DNA of 64,000 nt from Phymatolithon calcareum (Eukaryota > Rhodophyta > Florideophyceae > Hapalidiales): assembly GCA_977006965.1 (NCBI GenBank), contig OZ345381.1, positions 1,240,001-1,304,000 on the forward strand, written 5' to 3'. The notes under the pieces are model-generated. The model made no database searches. It worked only from the letters and a program-made list of their open reading frames with translations, and was not told the DNA's origin. Below, piece by piece: positions 20,203 through 30,990 of this stretch. Position numbers and translations under genes: made by a program. Positions within the stretch are counted from its first letter, which is position 1; each line of letters opens with the position of its first letter.

Positions 20203-21342
20203 GGTCGCCCGGCGCGTCGCGAGCGAGGTGCGACGCCTGTGAAGGGGTTAGGTTTCACGCATGCGGCCTGCGTGTTGCGGCGTGAAGGGGAAACACACAC
20301 ACACACGTTCCGTTGTGAAGGGTGCCCCTTCTCAGGAGATACATGGCGATTTTGTGACGTCCGGGCCGGGCACGCACGCACGGTATAGTTTGGGTTTGCC
20401 GGGCGTGGCGGATGCGCACGAGAGCGGTACAGAGAGATTTTGAAATTGGAATTTTAATTTCGTTTATAGCCGAATGTTGTCCGGAGTGTTGCGTTCTTGC
20501 CGTTTCTGTGGCGCAGAAGTACGTTTTTTGTTTGCTTTTGTCGGTCCCGGTCTGTTTCCCGCTGCAGATGGTTACCCATACTTTCGGGTTTGGTTGCCGG
20601 TTTTATCATGCCTACGATCTGGTGTCGTGCGTACGGGGCGAGATAGTGTAGGGAATAGTCGGATTTTGTTGTAAATGTTCTTGTGGCGAATATCATACTC
20701 TTGATGTGGCGTTTTGGCAGATGGGCGGCAACGAGCAGTAAGAAAAAAAAGGAAAAATGCCAGACGGTGAGAGCAAGCCCAACATTGAGAAAGAGGACAG
20801 ACTGCGAGTGGATATCCATGAGGAGGAAATCAGTCATTAAAAACTGCTCCATCCATTTGAGGGGTAAATGGCAAACAAACATATCTCTTGGAAATTCCTT
20901 TGTCCCCGTTTTTTCTGAACATAGCGCCAAGAATGCGGATGCATACATCGCTCATTATACCTTCTTCAACAGTCGAAGCACTCATTGGACTCACCAATAT
21001 TACCATAAATAAATGGGATATTGGTAATAATAAGTGGCCACCCTCTCCCCATTTCCATCGCATGTTTCAAGTCGTGAAGTCCAGGTCAGTGGCAAATTCG
21101 CCACTGACCTGGACTTCACGTAATATGCTACAATGTAACGACAAATTGGACAGAATGTTCGTCACTAATTTGCGACATTGTGGCACATCACACAAAGTCC
21201 CGGTTATCATACGAGCCAATCTCATCACAACAACAATTCCACGCGGTGAACAAATGATCGCCTTGGCTGCTCAAAAAGTCTGGGGCTTTTAAAAAATGAA
21301 CTTATCAAAAAAGAGTATCTACTTAAGGCCCATGATAGTATC
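20203..21342. other. Spacer between membrane RING and WD40 genes, left arm
   Basis: No gene is recognised. The sequence is found in reverse complement at about 29700-30960 and, in parts, within each unit of the array to the right (about 36180-36750 and 44750-45310). It contains a CA microsatellite near 20290 and the hairpin at 21073-21120. Its repeated conservation reflects duplication, not evident coding. Confidence 0.5.
21073..21120. repeat. 48-bp hairpin (21-bp perfect arms, 6-bp loop)
   Basis: The arm CGTGAAGTCCAGGTCAGTGG(C) and its exact reverse complement flank AAATTC. In the right arm of the inverted duplication only a single, altered arm is present (near 29887-29915). The hairpin therefore arose, or was lost, after the duplication. 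Confidence 0.85.
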
Positions 21343-23967
21343 TCAGTCACGACGAAAGTGCCGTCCGTCGGCTTTCTCCGCTGCATTCAAGAACTCATCG
21401 CGGTCCACGGTATTGCTGTCCTCTTTAGCACACGACCGCAGAATCTCCACTGCACGTGTCTTTTCCATTGTCTCTCCGCTTTCACACAGATCGTCGTGGA
21501 TTTTTCGGATCAACCTCCACGCAGTCATAGTAATTCGAAGAACGGCATCCTTCTCAGATCCTGCTACTCTGTCAAACATCCGCGTCCACTCTTCTCGCGC
21601 TTTCGTAATGTCCATGATCTCAACTGCATCGCCCCACACCTTGACAAAAGCATCAACAAATTGGTCCTCAGATATGAAAACATCATTTCCGTCATCCATC
21701 ACAAACTCTATAGCCTCTTCCAGTGTGCTGTCATCAAGCTTCTCAAAGTTCAATTTCTCAAAGGCGTTGTTCAACTCCGACATCGCGTTGTCAAGCGAAA
21801 TAGACTCAGTTGCATGCGTTGTAAACCACGCTCTTGCGAAGGCTGCATCTTTGAGAACTTTTTCTGATTCGGAGTTTTCGAATCCATACATCATTTTGTC
21901 GATGTCAATAAAATGCGAAGGACTTGCCACCAAACTTTGAGTCACGGACAGCTCAATCAGCCCCTTTCGAAGAGTCGCTATGGTCTTGAATGAGGAGTTT
22001 TCAATTGCTATAATGATAGCTTTCTTGGAATTTTCATGCATGAGACCAAACGATTTTTTGGACACCAAATAGCTGAGGCTTTTTGGATTGGTGAGATCTG
22101 TCTCGAATCGTTGCTTTGCGAATTCAAGTCCAATGTCCTTCACATTGTCTGGTATATCTAACCCTGCGGCCGTTAATATCTCCATTCCTGACCATGCAGC
22201 ACCGAATCCATCCACGAGCGACCCAGCGAAATTGCCTACGATCGGAATGAAAGACAAGATGCACTTTGCAACGAAAGCGTAATTGTCGACCTTCCGCTTC
22301 CTTTTCAAATAGCCGTGCAGTTTGGACAGGTTATCTGCAAGGGTGATAACGTTCGACTCGACATTTCGAATTCGCTTGTTGAGGCCCTGCGCAGCCTTGT
22401 TGATTTGATGGAAGCGATCGGACATTTGACAATGCATGGACTTCATGCCAGCTAAGATGTTTTTTGCCAGTCCTTCCATCTGTGAATGTATCAGCTTGAT
22501 TTGTCCCTGCAAGAGCTGGGTGTTAGAATCGACATGTAATATCTGTTCGCTCAGAATACGTACATCGTCGTCGACTCTTCGAAATGCAGTACGGCTTTCA
22601 ATTGTCATCTCTCGATTCACCGAATGCATGAATCCACTCTTAATTATACCAAGCTTTTCAGCGTGCAGAAGCACTGCGTCGATGAGCATGGAGTCTTGTG
22701 AAGAATCGAGGTTTCGGGCCGCGGCATAGAGTTGACGTTCTAGCCGCCACGCAGATCCTGCAAATTCAGAAATGTTGTTCTTGTTCAGCACTCCATGACG
22801 AATGGCTAGGAGAATGATGTTGTGCCCTGTGAACAAGTCAAACGCAGTCACAATATGCTCGGCTTTGACGTTGTCGATTAGAAACTTCTCAGAGAGTATA
22901 GAGGCGACGCCACCTGGTGCGTTAAGCAATGTTCCGAATGCCGATTGCATCGCAGGCGGAGAGAACGACGATTGTGTTGTGACTGCACGAAAATCATCTC
23001 GATGATGCACGTTGACCAAACCGCCATGCCGTCCCATTATAATGATATTTTCATCAGCCGACATCGCGCAGCTATACGGAGGTTTGGAACCCTCAGTCAG
23101 AGATGCAATGATTGTCCGTGTTTGAACATCCCATATTGAGAACGAGTTGTTCCCAGTAGAGGCAACGACCCTGGTTCCGTTGGCGTTTATCACACAAGGA
23201 GCATTGTACTCTGGCGGATTGGGGAGTTCGAGGTCAACATCTTGTTCGGGGTCATTCGGGTGTAGCACGCGAAGACTCTCAGTGTCGGCGACAACTACCG
23301 CCGGGGCGCATGTAGCAGCGGATATTCCGGCATAGTAATCCGCAACGTAACTGGAGGAATTTGCCAACCTGATGGATCGTCTCTCTGTAAATGTACTGAG
23401 ATCGACAATATGGGCAGTACGGCTAGCATCGCTGTTATCTAACGTCGTGAACGCGAGAATATCAAATGCGGGGGAAGCAGAGAGCTTCCTGATGTTCCTG
23501 ATGGCTTGAGGGAATGTGTGAGACGAAGAAGTTGTAACAACGTTGTCCGACGACCATTGATACACAAAAATCTTGGAAGTTTTGTACTTAGGTATTCCAA
23601 GGACAACAATAACGAGCGAACCATCCACGTCCATCCAACAGTCATACGAACGGACAGCCGACGCGTTAGCATATCGTCGTGCATACACACACTTCCCGCT
23701 CGCAGCATTCCAGAAGCGCAGAGTTCCGTCCCAACTTGACGTCACGACACGAGCTCCATCGCCTGATATATCGCAACCGAGAATCTTGTCGGTGTGGTCC
23801 TTCAGCACTTGCGAAGCGCCAGCACGGAGATCCCAGATAATGGCTGTGTTATCACCGGAAGCGGTCACCGCAAATCGTCCATCTTGCGATGCAGAGACGG
23901 ACCATACAGCTGCAGTGTGCATATCAAGAGTCTGCGTGGATGTGGAGTTCCATGTGCTGCCCACCAT
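21343..23967 (-). CDS. WD40 / coiled-coil / hydrophobic-segment protein, copy A
   Basis: An 874-residue protein from ATG 23967. Residues about 14-325 form a WD40 propeller (AAVWSVSASQDGRFAVTASG, SSWDGTLRFW, NSFSIWDVQTR). A helical linker follows, then a long amphipathic coiled-coil region (about 455-555) and a hydrophobic stretch (about 562-602, ILSFIPIVGNFAGSLVDGFG...). A helical C-terminus carries two acidic loops like degenerate EF-hands (about 757-769 and 848-860). I know no family with exactly this order. Coiled coil plus glycine-rich hydrophobic hairpin recalls alpha-helical pore-forming or membrane-inserting effectors; that is inference. The 5' end is uncertain: conserved sequence upstream may hold another exon. 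Copy B lies inverted at 27080-29695. Confidence 0.8.
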   Translation of the reverse strand: MVGSTWNSTSTQTLDMHTAAVWSVSASQDGRFAVTASGDNTAIIWDLRAGASQVLKDHTDKILGCDISGDGARVVTSSWDGTLRFWNAASGKCVYARRYANASAVRSYDCWMDVDGSLVIVVLGIPKYKTSKIFVYQWSSDNVVTTSSSHTFPQAIRNIRKLSASPAFDILAFTTLDNSDASRTAHIVDLSTFTERRSIRLANSSSYVADYYAGISAATCAPAVVVADTESLRVLHPNDPEQDVDLELPNPPEYNAPCVINANGTRVVASTGNNSFSIWDVQTRTIIASLTEGSKPPYSCAMSADENIIIMGRHGGLVNVHHRDDFRAVTTQSSFSPPAMQSAFGTLLNAPGGVASILSEKFLIDNVKAEHIVTAFDLFTGHNIILLAIRHGVLNKNNISEFAGSAWRLERQLYAAARNLDSSQDSMLIDAVLLHAEKLGIIKSGFMHSVNREMTIESRTAFRRVDDDVRILSEQILHVDSNTQLLQGQIKLIHSQMEGLAKNILAGMKSMHCQMSDRFHQINKAAQGLNKRIRNVESNVITLADNLSKLHGYLKRKRKVDNYAFVAKCILSFIPIVGNFAGSLVDGFGAAWSGMEILTAAGLDIPDNVKDIGLEFAKQRFETDLTNPKSLSYLVSKKSFGLMHENSKKAIIIAIENSSFKTIATLRKGLIELSVTQSLVASPSHFIDIDKMMYGFENSESEKVLKDAAFARAWFTTHATESISLDNAMSELNNAFEKLNFEKLDDSTLEEAIEFVMDDGNDVFISEDQFVDAFVKVWGDAVEIMDITKAREEWTRMFDRVAGSEKDAVLRITMTAWRLIRKIHDDLCESGETMEKTRAVEILRSCAKEDSNTVDRDEFLNAAEKADGRHFRRD

Positions 23968-25223
23968 ACTGCAAGCCACGAGATGGTTCTTTGTCAAGTT
24001 CCTTGCACGCGACAAAAATTTGCCCTTTCACTACTCCCACAGTCCACTTAGTGTAGCCTTGACAGGAAATTTTCTGGTCTGGGGAAATTGGTAAAATTCG
24101 CTTTGAAGCCAATGAAGAAGCCGAGCTTCGCAATGGGAACGATATTTTCTTCTGGTCGGATGAATCTTTGGAAGTGCGGGACGAGGTTTACTTCTCGGCC
24201 AGTCTTAGTCGGTGGAAGAGAACGGTCAATCCAGCACGAGCCACCTGACTAGAGAGGGACAAGGCGCGTACACAGGTCTCGGAAACCTTGCCGTGAAATA
24301 TAAATCGCCTGTCTGCGACAGGGTGACGACTGCTATAGCTGACACAACAGCGATTCCGCTAACATCAGAGCGAGCAGGCATATTTGCGCGTGGACGTTGG
24401 AGCATGACCGGCGCCAATCGGTCCATGTTGGGCGGCGTGGCAGTTAACGATGGAGCAAACTTGGCGTCATGGAAACAATTTGGTTGCGAAACCATTTTGT
24501 CAGTGCTGTAATTCTACACACGGTGTAGGTTAGAAATCAGGGGCAAAATGAATCCAAGACAGCAGTGCATTATGAAGTGCCCTTTTCCAAATTGGAAGAA
24601 TACTCGCGCAAGTACGTCCTCCATTGCTTTCTTACAGTACATTGTCACTGAGAAGCAGAAACTCGCGACCATTCTTTTACGAAAGTCGGTGAGATGTCCA
24701 AGAAATTATGCCGATATGCTTAGATAGTGTAGTAGTCTCGCACTGCACTTGGAAGCCACACCAATGTTTGCTGTCTGTGGAATGAGGGTGATGAAAAGAG
24801 ACCACCCGAATCCACCATAATCGCACTCTGCTTTACCTACTTTACCTCATCTCCAAAGATGACTGCTCTGAGCGTACCCAACAGCACTAACCTCAACCTT
24901 TCAGACTACACTTGCAGCCACCTTAACCATGAACTTCATTAAATGGGAGCTGTACGATGGCCAGCTTCAAGTGCGGAGTGCCCCCTCTGGACAGTGCTGT
25001 ACAACTGAGTCTGCGCAAAAGCAAAATCTAGGTTTTACTGTCGTACTCATGCAGGTCGGTTGTAATACCAATACAGTACTGTACTGTATTTCCTTATGAG
25101 GAAATTCGCTGCATGGACCGAAAAAGGTGGCAAAATTCGCTAAATCGGCACCCCTTGCAATAACTACTACTCGTTATGATACACAGAGCACTCCATAGAA
25201 ATAAACTTATCAAAAAATAATAT
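23968..25223. other. Upstream region of WD40 copy A, partly conserved as a peptide frame
   Basis: On the minus strand, between about 24260 and 24040, a frame encodes IVPIAKLGFFIGFKAN. The same peptide (IGPIAQLGFFIGFKAN) is open at 31265-31460, and nucleotide copies exist at about 26800-27000. Another minus frame at 24226-24495 (starts MVSQPNCFHDAKF) has a hydrophobic stretch. These could be 5' exons of the WD40 gene. The segment 24541-25090 is absent from the right arm and has no recognisable content. Confidence 0.4.
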
Positions 25224-25994
25224 TTATTTCATGCGATACTCTCTATACTTCAGCTCCTCGTCGCAAGTAGCATCTCCGTCATCGCAGGCGGTGAGGTCAA
25301 TTATCATGGACTGAGCCGCTTTGTCAATGGGTTTTCTCTTCGCCTCAACAATATTGCGGATGTTCGGCCTGGCACATGTCTGCGAGAAGTGACCGTCGTT
25401 TCCGCACGAGGAGCCGTGACGGCACCTTATATCGGCCGGGAAGTAGGGCCTCTTGCGCTTGCGACCCAGCTTAGCGACAAGGTCAAACGGCACCAAATCA
25501 TCCTGTACTAGCTGGTAACCAGTGACTGCAACACGAATGATGATGCCCTCGTGTTGCTTGGCCCACGTTACCAATAGCCATGCGTCCCACACCAGATCTT
25601 GTTTCACGGGTCGAACGCGACTCGATGCTGCGCCAAGCGTCTAGAACAGTACAAAAGTGCAGCGACGACGTGGCTACATGGCCGCTGGTGCTCTTCAAAG
25701 TGGCGGCAAGAGCATGTAGCGTGGTAGTCGCTGTTAACTACCACAGGGAATGGTGTCACTTTGATGCTATCAACAAACCTCAGCATGTCACTTTCGATGA
25801 CCTCCGGCTCCACAAGCAGCTTCTCCGCTCAGAGGATTTTTCCCGGTGCTTCTTGTAGCAGCAAGGCGTGAGGAACTTGCCCGTTGATGTGCCTTGCCAA
25901 TAGACGTGTTGTGGGCGATTACGAGGTTGACGACGTCGTCAAAGTTTGCTCCAGGGCAGTCACCCACCCTTAGCACGAGCTCCTTCTTCTCCAT
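25224..25994 (-). pseudogene. MULE-type (Mutator-like) transposase, C-terminal remnant with frameshifts
   Basis: Three overlapping minus-strand frames join into one protein tail. The middle frame has a SWIM zinc finger, CSCRHFEEHQRPCSHVV (C-x-C-x9-C-x-H), typical of Mutator-like transposases. The 3' frame continues from it (KQDLVWDAW...) and ends with a zinc-knuckle-like CRHGSSCGNDGHFSQTC (C-x5-C-x4-H-x4-C). Frame changes near 25606 and 25800 break it, and the catalytic DDE region is missing. It sits in the spacer of the large inverted duplication, which may matter for how that duplication formed. Confidence 0.65.
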
Positions 25995-27079
25995 GAGTTC
26001 AGACGGTTCGGGCGAGAGCGTTGTGAGTTAGCTTAGCAGTCGAATGCGACGAGGTGCAGAGTACTTTGCGTAGCGGATTAGTAGTGTAATGATAAGGAAT
26101 CTGATTGAAGAAAAGGGTAGTCAAGGAGCATGGGCAATTGGTACACTCAGCAGAACCCTGAAGAAGCCTACATGGACCCCTACCGAAGAGAATGAAGTGG
26201 CGCGAGACATTGACGATATATTATGCAATTCTGAATAAGATAACTGACAACTCTCGATGCTAATATAATGCGATTAGAAACGTGCCGACTTTCCTCAAGT
26301 TGGGACACATGGTACCTTCTCAATAAATCCTCTTAAATACGTGTAATGATAAGCGGCTTTCTAGCTGAAATCATAACGAGTAGTAGTTTTTGCAAGGGTG
26401 CCGATTTAGCGAATTTTGCCACCATGCAGCGAATTTCCTCATTTCCTTATTATTTAGCCCTGATTTCTAACCTACACCGTGTGTAGAATTAAAGCACTGG
26501 CAAAATGGTTTCCCGACCAAATTGTGTCCATGTCACCAAGTTTGCTCCATCGTTAACTGCCACGCCGCCCAACATGGACCGATTAGCGCCGGTCGCGCTC
26601 CAACGTCCACTCGCAAATATGCCTGCTCGCTCTGATGGACTCCAATCCTGTCAATGTCCATTGTTGCTCAATAACAATTCCTCGTTAGCGGAATCGCTGT
26701 TGCTTCTGCTATAGCAGTCGTCACCCTGTCGCAGACAGGCGATTTATATTTCACGACAAGGTTTCCGAGACCTATGCACGCGCCTTGTCCCTCTCCAGTC
26801 AAGTGGCTCATGCTGGATTGACCGTTCTCTTCCACCGACTAAGACTGGCCGAGAAGTAAGCCTCGTCCCGCACTTCCAAAGATTCATCAGACCAGAAGAA
26901 AATATCGGTCCCATTGCGAAGCTCGGCTTCTTCATTGGCTTCAAAGCGAATTTTACCAATTTCCCCTGACCAGAAATTTTCCTATCAAGGCTACACTAAG
27001 TGGACTGTGGAAGTAGTGAAAGGGCAACTTTTTTTCGCGTGAAAGGAACTTGACAAAGAACCATCTCGTGGCTTGCAGT
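25995..27079. other. Spacer and upstream region of WD40 copy B
   Basis: The first 370 bp show no recognisable gene. From about 26366 the sequence mirrors the left arm (24010-25180) but lacks the 550-bp segment. The conserved peptide frame ending LGFFIGFKAN is interrupted differently here. It contains the 5' region and promoter, if any, of copy B. Confidence 0.4.
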
Positions 27080-29695
27080 ATGGTGGGCAGCACATCGAAC
27101 GCCATATCCACGCAGACTCTTGATATGCACACTGCAGCTGTATGGTCCGTCTCTGCATCGCAAGATGGACGATTTGCGGTGACCGCTTCCGGTGATAACA
27201 CAGCCATTGTCTGGGATCTCCGTGCTGGCGCTTCGCAAGTGTTGAAGCACAACACCGACAAGATTCTCGGTTGCGATATATCAGGCGATGGAGCTCGTGT
27301 CGTGACGTCAAGCTGGGACGGAACTCTGCGCTTCTGGAATGCTGCGAGCGGGAAGTGTGTGCATACACGACGATATGCTAACGCGTCGGCTGTCCGTTCG
27401 TATGACTGTTGGATGGACGTGGATGGTTCGCTCGTTATTGTTGTCCTTGGAACACCGAAGGACAGATATTCCAAGATTTTCGTGCATCAATGGTCGTCGG
27501 ACAACGTTGTCACAAAATTTTCGTCTCACACATTCCCTCAAGCCATTAGGAGGCTCTCCGCTTCCCCCGCATTTGATATTCTCGCGTTCACGACGTTAGA
27601 TAACAGCGATGCTAGCCGTACTGCCCATATTGTCGATCTCAGTACATTTACAGAGAGCCGATCCATCAGGTTGGCAAATTCCCCGAGTTACGTTGCGGAT
27701 TACTATGCCGGAATATCCGCTGCTACATGCGCCCCGGCGGTAGTCGTCGCCGACACTGACAGTCTTCGCGTGCTACACCCGAATGACCCCGAACAAGATG
27801 TTGACCTCGAACTCCCCAATGCGCCAGAGTACAATGCTCCTTGTGCGATAAACGCCGACGGAACCAGGGTCGTTGCCTCTACTGGGAACAACTCGTTCTC
27901 AATTTGGGATGTTCAAACGCGGACAATCATTGCATCTCTGACTGAGTGTTCCAAACTTCCATATAGCTGTGCGATGTCGGCTGATGAGAATGTCATTCTA
28001 ATTGGACGGCATGGTGGTTTGGTCAACGTGCATCATCGAGATGATTTTCGTGCAGTCACAACACAATCGTCGTTCTCTCCGTCTGCGATGCAATCGGCAT
28101 TCGGAACATTGCTTAACGCACCAGGTGGCGTCGCCTCTATACTCTCTGAGAAGTTTCTAATTGACAACGTCAAAGCCGAGCATATTGTGACTGCCTTTGA
28201 TCTGTTCACAGGGCACAACATCATTCTCCTAGCCATTCGTCATGGAGTTCTCAACAAGAACAACATTTCTGAATTTGCAGGATCTGCGTGGCGGCTAGAA
28301 CGTGAACTCTACGCCGCGGCCCGAAACCTCGATTCTTCACAAGACTCCATGCTCATCGATGCAGTGCTTCTGCACGCTGAAAAGCTTGGTATAATTAAGA
28401 GTGGATTCATGCATTCTGTGAATCGAGAGATGACGATTGAAAGCCGCACTGCATTTCGAAGAGTCGACGACGATGTACGTATTCTGAGCGAACAGATATT
28501 ACGTGTGGACTCTAACATCCAGCTCTTGCAGGGACAAATTAAGCTGATACATTCACAGATGGAAGGATTGGCAAAAAACATCTTGGCTGGCATGAAGTCC
28601 ATGCATTGTCAAATGTCCGATCGCTTCCATCAAATCAACAAGGCTGTGCAGGGCCTCAACAAGCGAATTCGAAATGTCGAGTCGAACGTTATCACCCTTG
28701 CCGATAACCTGTCCAAATTGCACGGCTATTTGAAGAGGAAGCGGAAGGTCGACAATTACGCTTTCGTTGCGAAGTGCATCTTTGCTTTCATTCCGATCGT
28801 AGGCAATTTCGCTGGGTCGCTCGTGGATGGATTCGGCGCTGCATGGTCAGGAATGGAGATACTAACGGCCGCAGGGTTAGATATACCAGACAATGTGCAG
28901 GACATTGGACTTGAATTCGCAAAGCAACGATTCGAGACAGATCTCACCAATCCAAGAAGCCTCAGCTATTTGGTGTCCAAAAAATCGTTTGATCTTATGC
29001 ATGAAAATTCCAAGAAAGCTATCATTATAGCAGTTGAAAACTCCTCATTCAAGACTATAGCGACTCTTCGAAAGGGGTTGATTGAGCTGTCCGTGACTCA
29101 AAGTTTGGTGGCAAGTCCTTCGCATTTTATTGACATCGACAAACTGATGTACGGATTCGAAAACTCCGAATCAGAAAAACTTCTCAAAGATGCAGCCTTC
29201 GCAAGAGCGTGGTTTACAACGCACGCAGCTGAGTCTATTTCGCTTGACAACGCGATGTCGGAGTTGAACAACGCCTTTGAGAAATTGAACTTTGAGAAGC
29301 TTGATGACAGCACACTGGAAGAGGCTATAGAGTTTGTGATGGATGACGGAAATGATGTTTTCATATCTGAGGACCAATTTGTTGATGCTTTTGTCAAGGT
29401 GTGGGGCGATGCAGTTGAGATCATGGACATTACGAAAGCGCGAGAAGAGTGGACGCGGATGTTTGACAGAGTAGCAGGATCTGAGAAGGATGCCGTTCTT
29501 CGAATTACTATGACTGCGTGGAGGTTGATCCGAAAAATCCACGACGATCTGTGTGAAAGCGGAGAGACAATGGAAAAGACACGTGCAGTGGAGATTCTGC
29601 GGTCGTGTGCTAAAGAGGACAGCAATACCGTGGACCGCAATGAGTTCTTGAATGCAGGGGAGAAAGCCGACGGACGGCACTTTCGTCGTGACTGA
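27080..29695 (+). CDS. WD40 / coiled-coil / hydrophobic-segment protein, copy B
   Basis: An 871-residue protein from ATG 27080, with the same domain order as copy A: WD40 blades to about residue 320, coiled coil, hydrophobic stretch FAFIPIVGNFAGSLVDGFG, helical C-terminus with two EF-hand-like acidic loops. It is almost identical to copy A. It lacks three residues in the linker around residue 155 and has scattered substitutions (for example LKHNTD for LKDHTD). Both copies are uninterrupted, which suggests recent duplication or continued selection. The inverted arrangement makes the two genes converge outward from a common centre, each with its own upstream region. Function unknown; see copy A. 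Confidence 0.8.
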   Translation: MVGSTSNAISTQTLDMHTAAVWSVSASQDGRFAVTASGDNTAIVWDLRAGASQVLKHNTDKILGCDISGDGARVVTSSWDGTLRFWNAASGKCVHTRRYANASAVRSYDCWMDVDGSLVIVVLGTPKDRYSKIFVHQWSSDNVVTKFSSHTFPQAIRRLSASPAFDILAFTTLDNSDASRTAHIVDLSTFTESRSIRLANSPSYVADYYAGISAATCAPAVVVADTDSLRVLHPNDPEQDVDLELPNAPEYNAPCAINADGTRVVASTGNNSFSIWDVQTRTIIASLTECSKLPYSCAMSADENVILIGRHGGLVNVHHRDDFRAVTTQSSFSPSAMQSAFGTLLNAPGGVASILSEKFLIDNVKAEHIVTAFDLFTGHNIILLAIRHGVLNKNNISEFAGSAWRLERELYAAARNLDSSQDSMLIDAVLLHAEKLGIIKSGFMHSVNREMTIESRTAFRRVDDDVRILSEQILRVDSNIQLLQGQIKLIHSQMEGLAKNILAGMKSMHCQMSDRFHQINKAVQGLNKRIRNVESNVITLADNLSKLHGYLKRKRKVDNYAFVAKCIFAFIPIVGNFAGSLVDGFGAAWSGMEILTAAGLDIPDNVQDIGLEFAKQRFETDLTNPRSLSYLVSKKSFDLMHENSKKAIIIAVENSSFKTIATLRKGLIELSVTQSLVASPSHFIDIDKLMYGFENSESEKLLKDAAFARAWFTTHAAESISLDNAMSELNNAFEKLNFEKLDDSTLEEAIEFVMDDGNDVFISEDQFVDAFVKVWGDAVEIMDITKAREEWTRMFDRVAGSEKDAVLRITMTAWRLIRKIHDDLCESGETMEKTRAVEILRSCAKEDSNTVDRNEFLNAGEKADGRHFRRD

Positions 29696-30990
29696 GATAC
29701 TATCATGGGCCTTAAGTAGATACTCTTTTTTGATAAGTTCATTTTTTAAAAGCCCCAGACTTTTTGAGCAGCCAAGGCGATCATTTGTTCACCGCGTGGA
29801 ATGTTGTTGTGATGAGATTGGCTCGTATGATAACCGGGACTTTGTGTGATGTGCCACAATGTCGCAAATTTTGTGGCATATTACGAGAAGTCCAGGTCAA
29901 TGGCGAACTTTAAACATGCGATGGAAATGGGGAGAGGGTGACCAATTATTATTACCAATATCCCATTTTTATGGTAGCATTGATGAGTCCAATGAGTGCT
30001 TCGACTGTTGAAGAAGGTATAATGAGCGATGTATGCATACGCATTCTTGGCGCTATGTTGTTCAGAAAAAACGGGGACAAAGGAGTTTCCAAAAGATTTG
30101 TTTGTTTGCCATTTCCCTCTCAGATGGAGGAGCAGTTTTTAATGGCTGATTTCCTCCCCATGGATTTCCACTCAGTCTTTCCTCTCTCTCAATGTTAGGC
30201 TTTGCTTGCTCTCACCGTCTTGCATATTTCCATTTTTGCTATTGCTCGTTGCCGTCCATCTGCCAAAACGCTTCCCCAAGAGAATGATACTCGCTACAAG
30301 AACATTTACAAGAAAATTCGATTTTTCCCGACATTTTCTCGCCCCGTACGTACGACACCAGATCGTAGTCCCGATAAAGCTGGCAACCCAAACCCGAAAG
30401 TATGGGTAACCACCTGCGGCGGGAAAGAGACCGGGACCGACAATAGCAAACAAAAAAACGTACATCTGCGCCACAGAAACGGCGAGAACGCAACACCCGG
30501 AACATCATTCGGCTATAAACGAAATTAAAATTCCAATTTCAAAATCTCTCTGTACCGCTCTTCCGCGTGGCAGAGTACAGTGGAGTACTTTTCCCCCTTG
30601 AGGCCCGATTAAGGACCAGAGGTAGGTTTTGGTACCCTACCATACTGGGTCGCAACTTCTAGCCGTATATCACTCTAGACGCAAGTCTGGAAATTGCAAA
30701 GTTGCCCCAATTGTCTGCTGAACTTTTGAATAAAAATCTCCATTTCTTCTTCTGCACCGCTCTCGTGCGCATCCGCCACGCCCAGCAAACCCAAGCTATA
30801 CCGTGTGTGTGTGTGTGCCCGGCCCGGGCGTCACAAAATTGCCATGTACCTCCTGAGAAGGGGCACCCTTCACAACGGAACGTGTTTCCCCTTCACGCCG
30901 CAACTCGCAACACGCAACACGCACGGCGACATGTGTGAAGCCGAACCCCTTCACAGGCGCCGCATTTCGCTCGCGACGCGCCGGGCGACC
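29696..30990. other. Spacer between WD40 copy B and membrane RING fragment, right arm
   Basis: Mirror of 20203-21342; no gene recognised. It differs from the left arm by a few indels, including an extra segment of about 170 bp near 30560-30760 with no recognisable content, and loss of the hairpin. A GT microsatellite is at about 30803. Confidence 0.45.

Larger units (their letters stand above)
19925..25180. repeat. Left arm of a large inverted duplication
   Basis: Reverse-complement copies of this segment lie at 26366-31263. It runs from within the membrane RING gene (about codon 93) through the intergenic spacer, the WD40 gene and its upstream region to GGCACCCCTTGCAATAACTA near 25150-25180. 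Relative to the right arm it carries about 550 extra bp (about 24541-25090) and a hairpin at 21073-21120. Coding similarity between the arms is very high, with most differences conservative. Confidence 0.85.
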
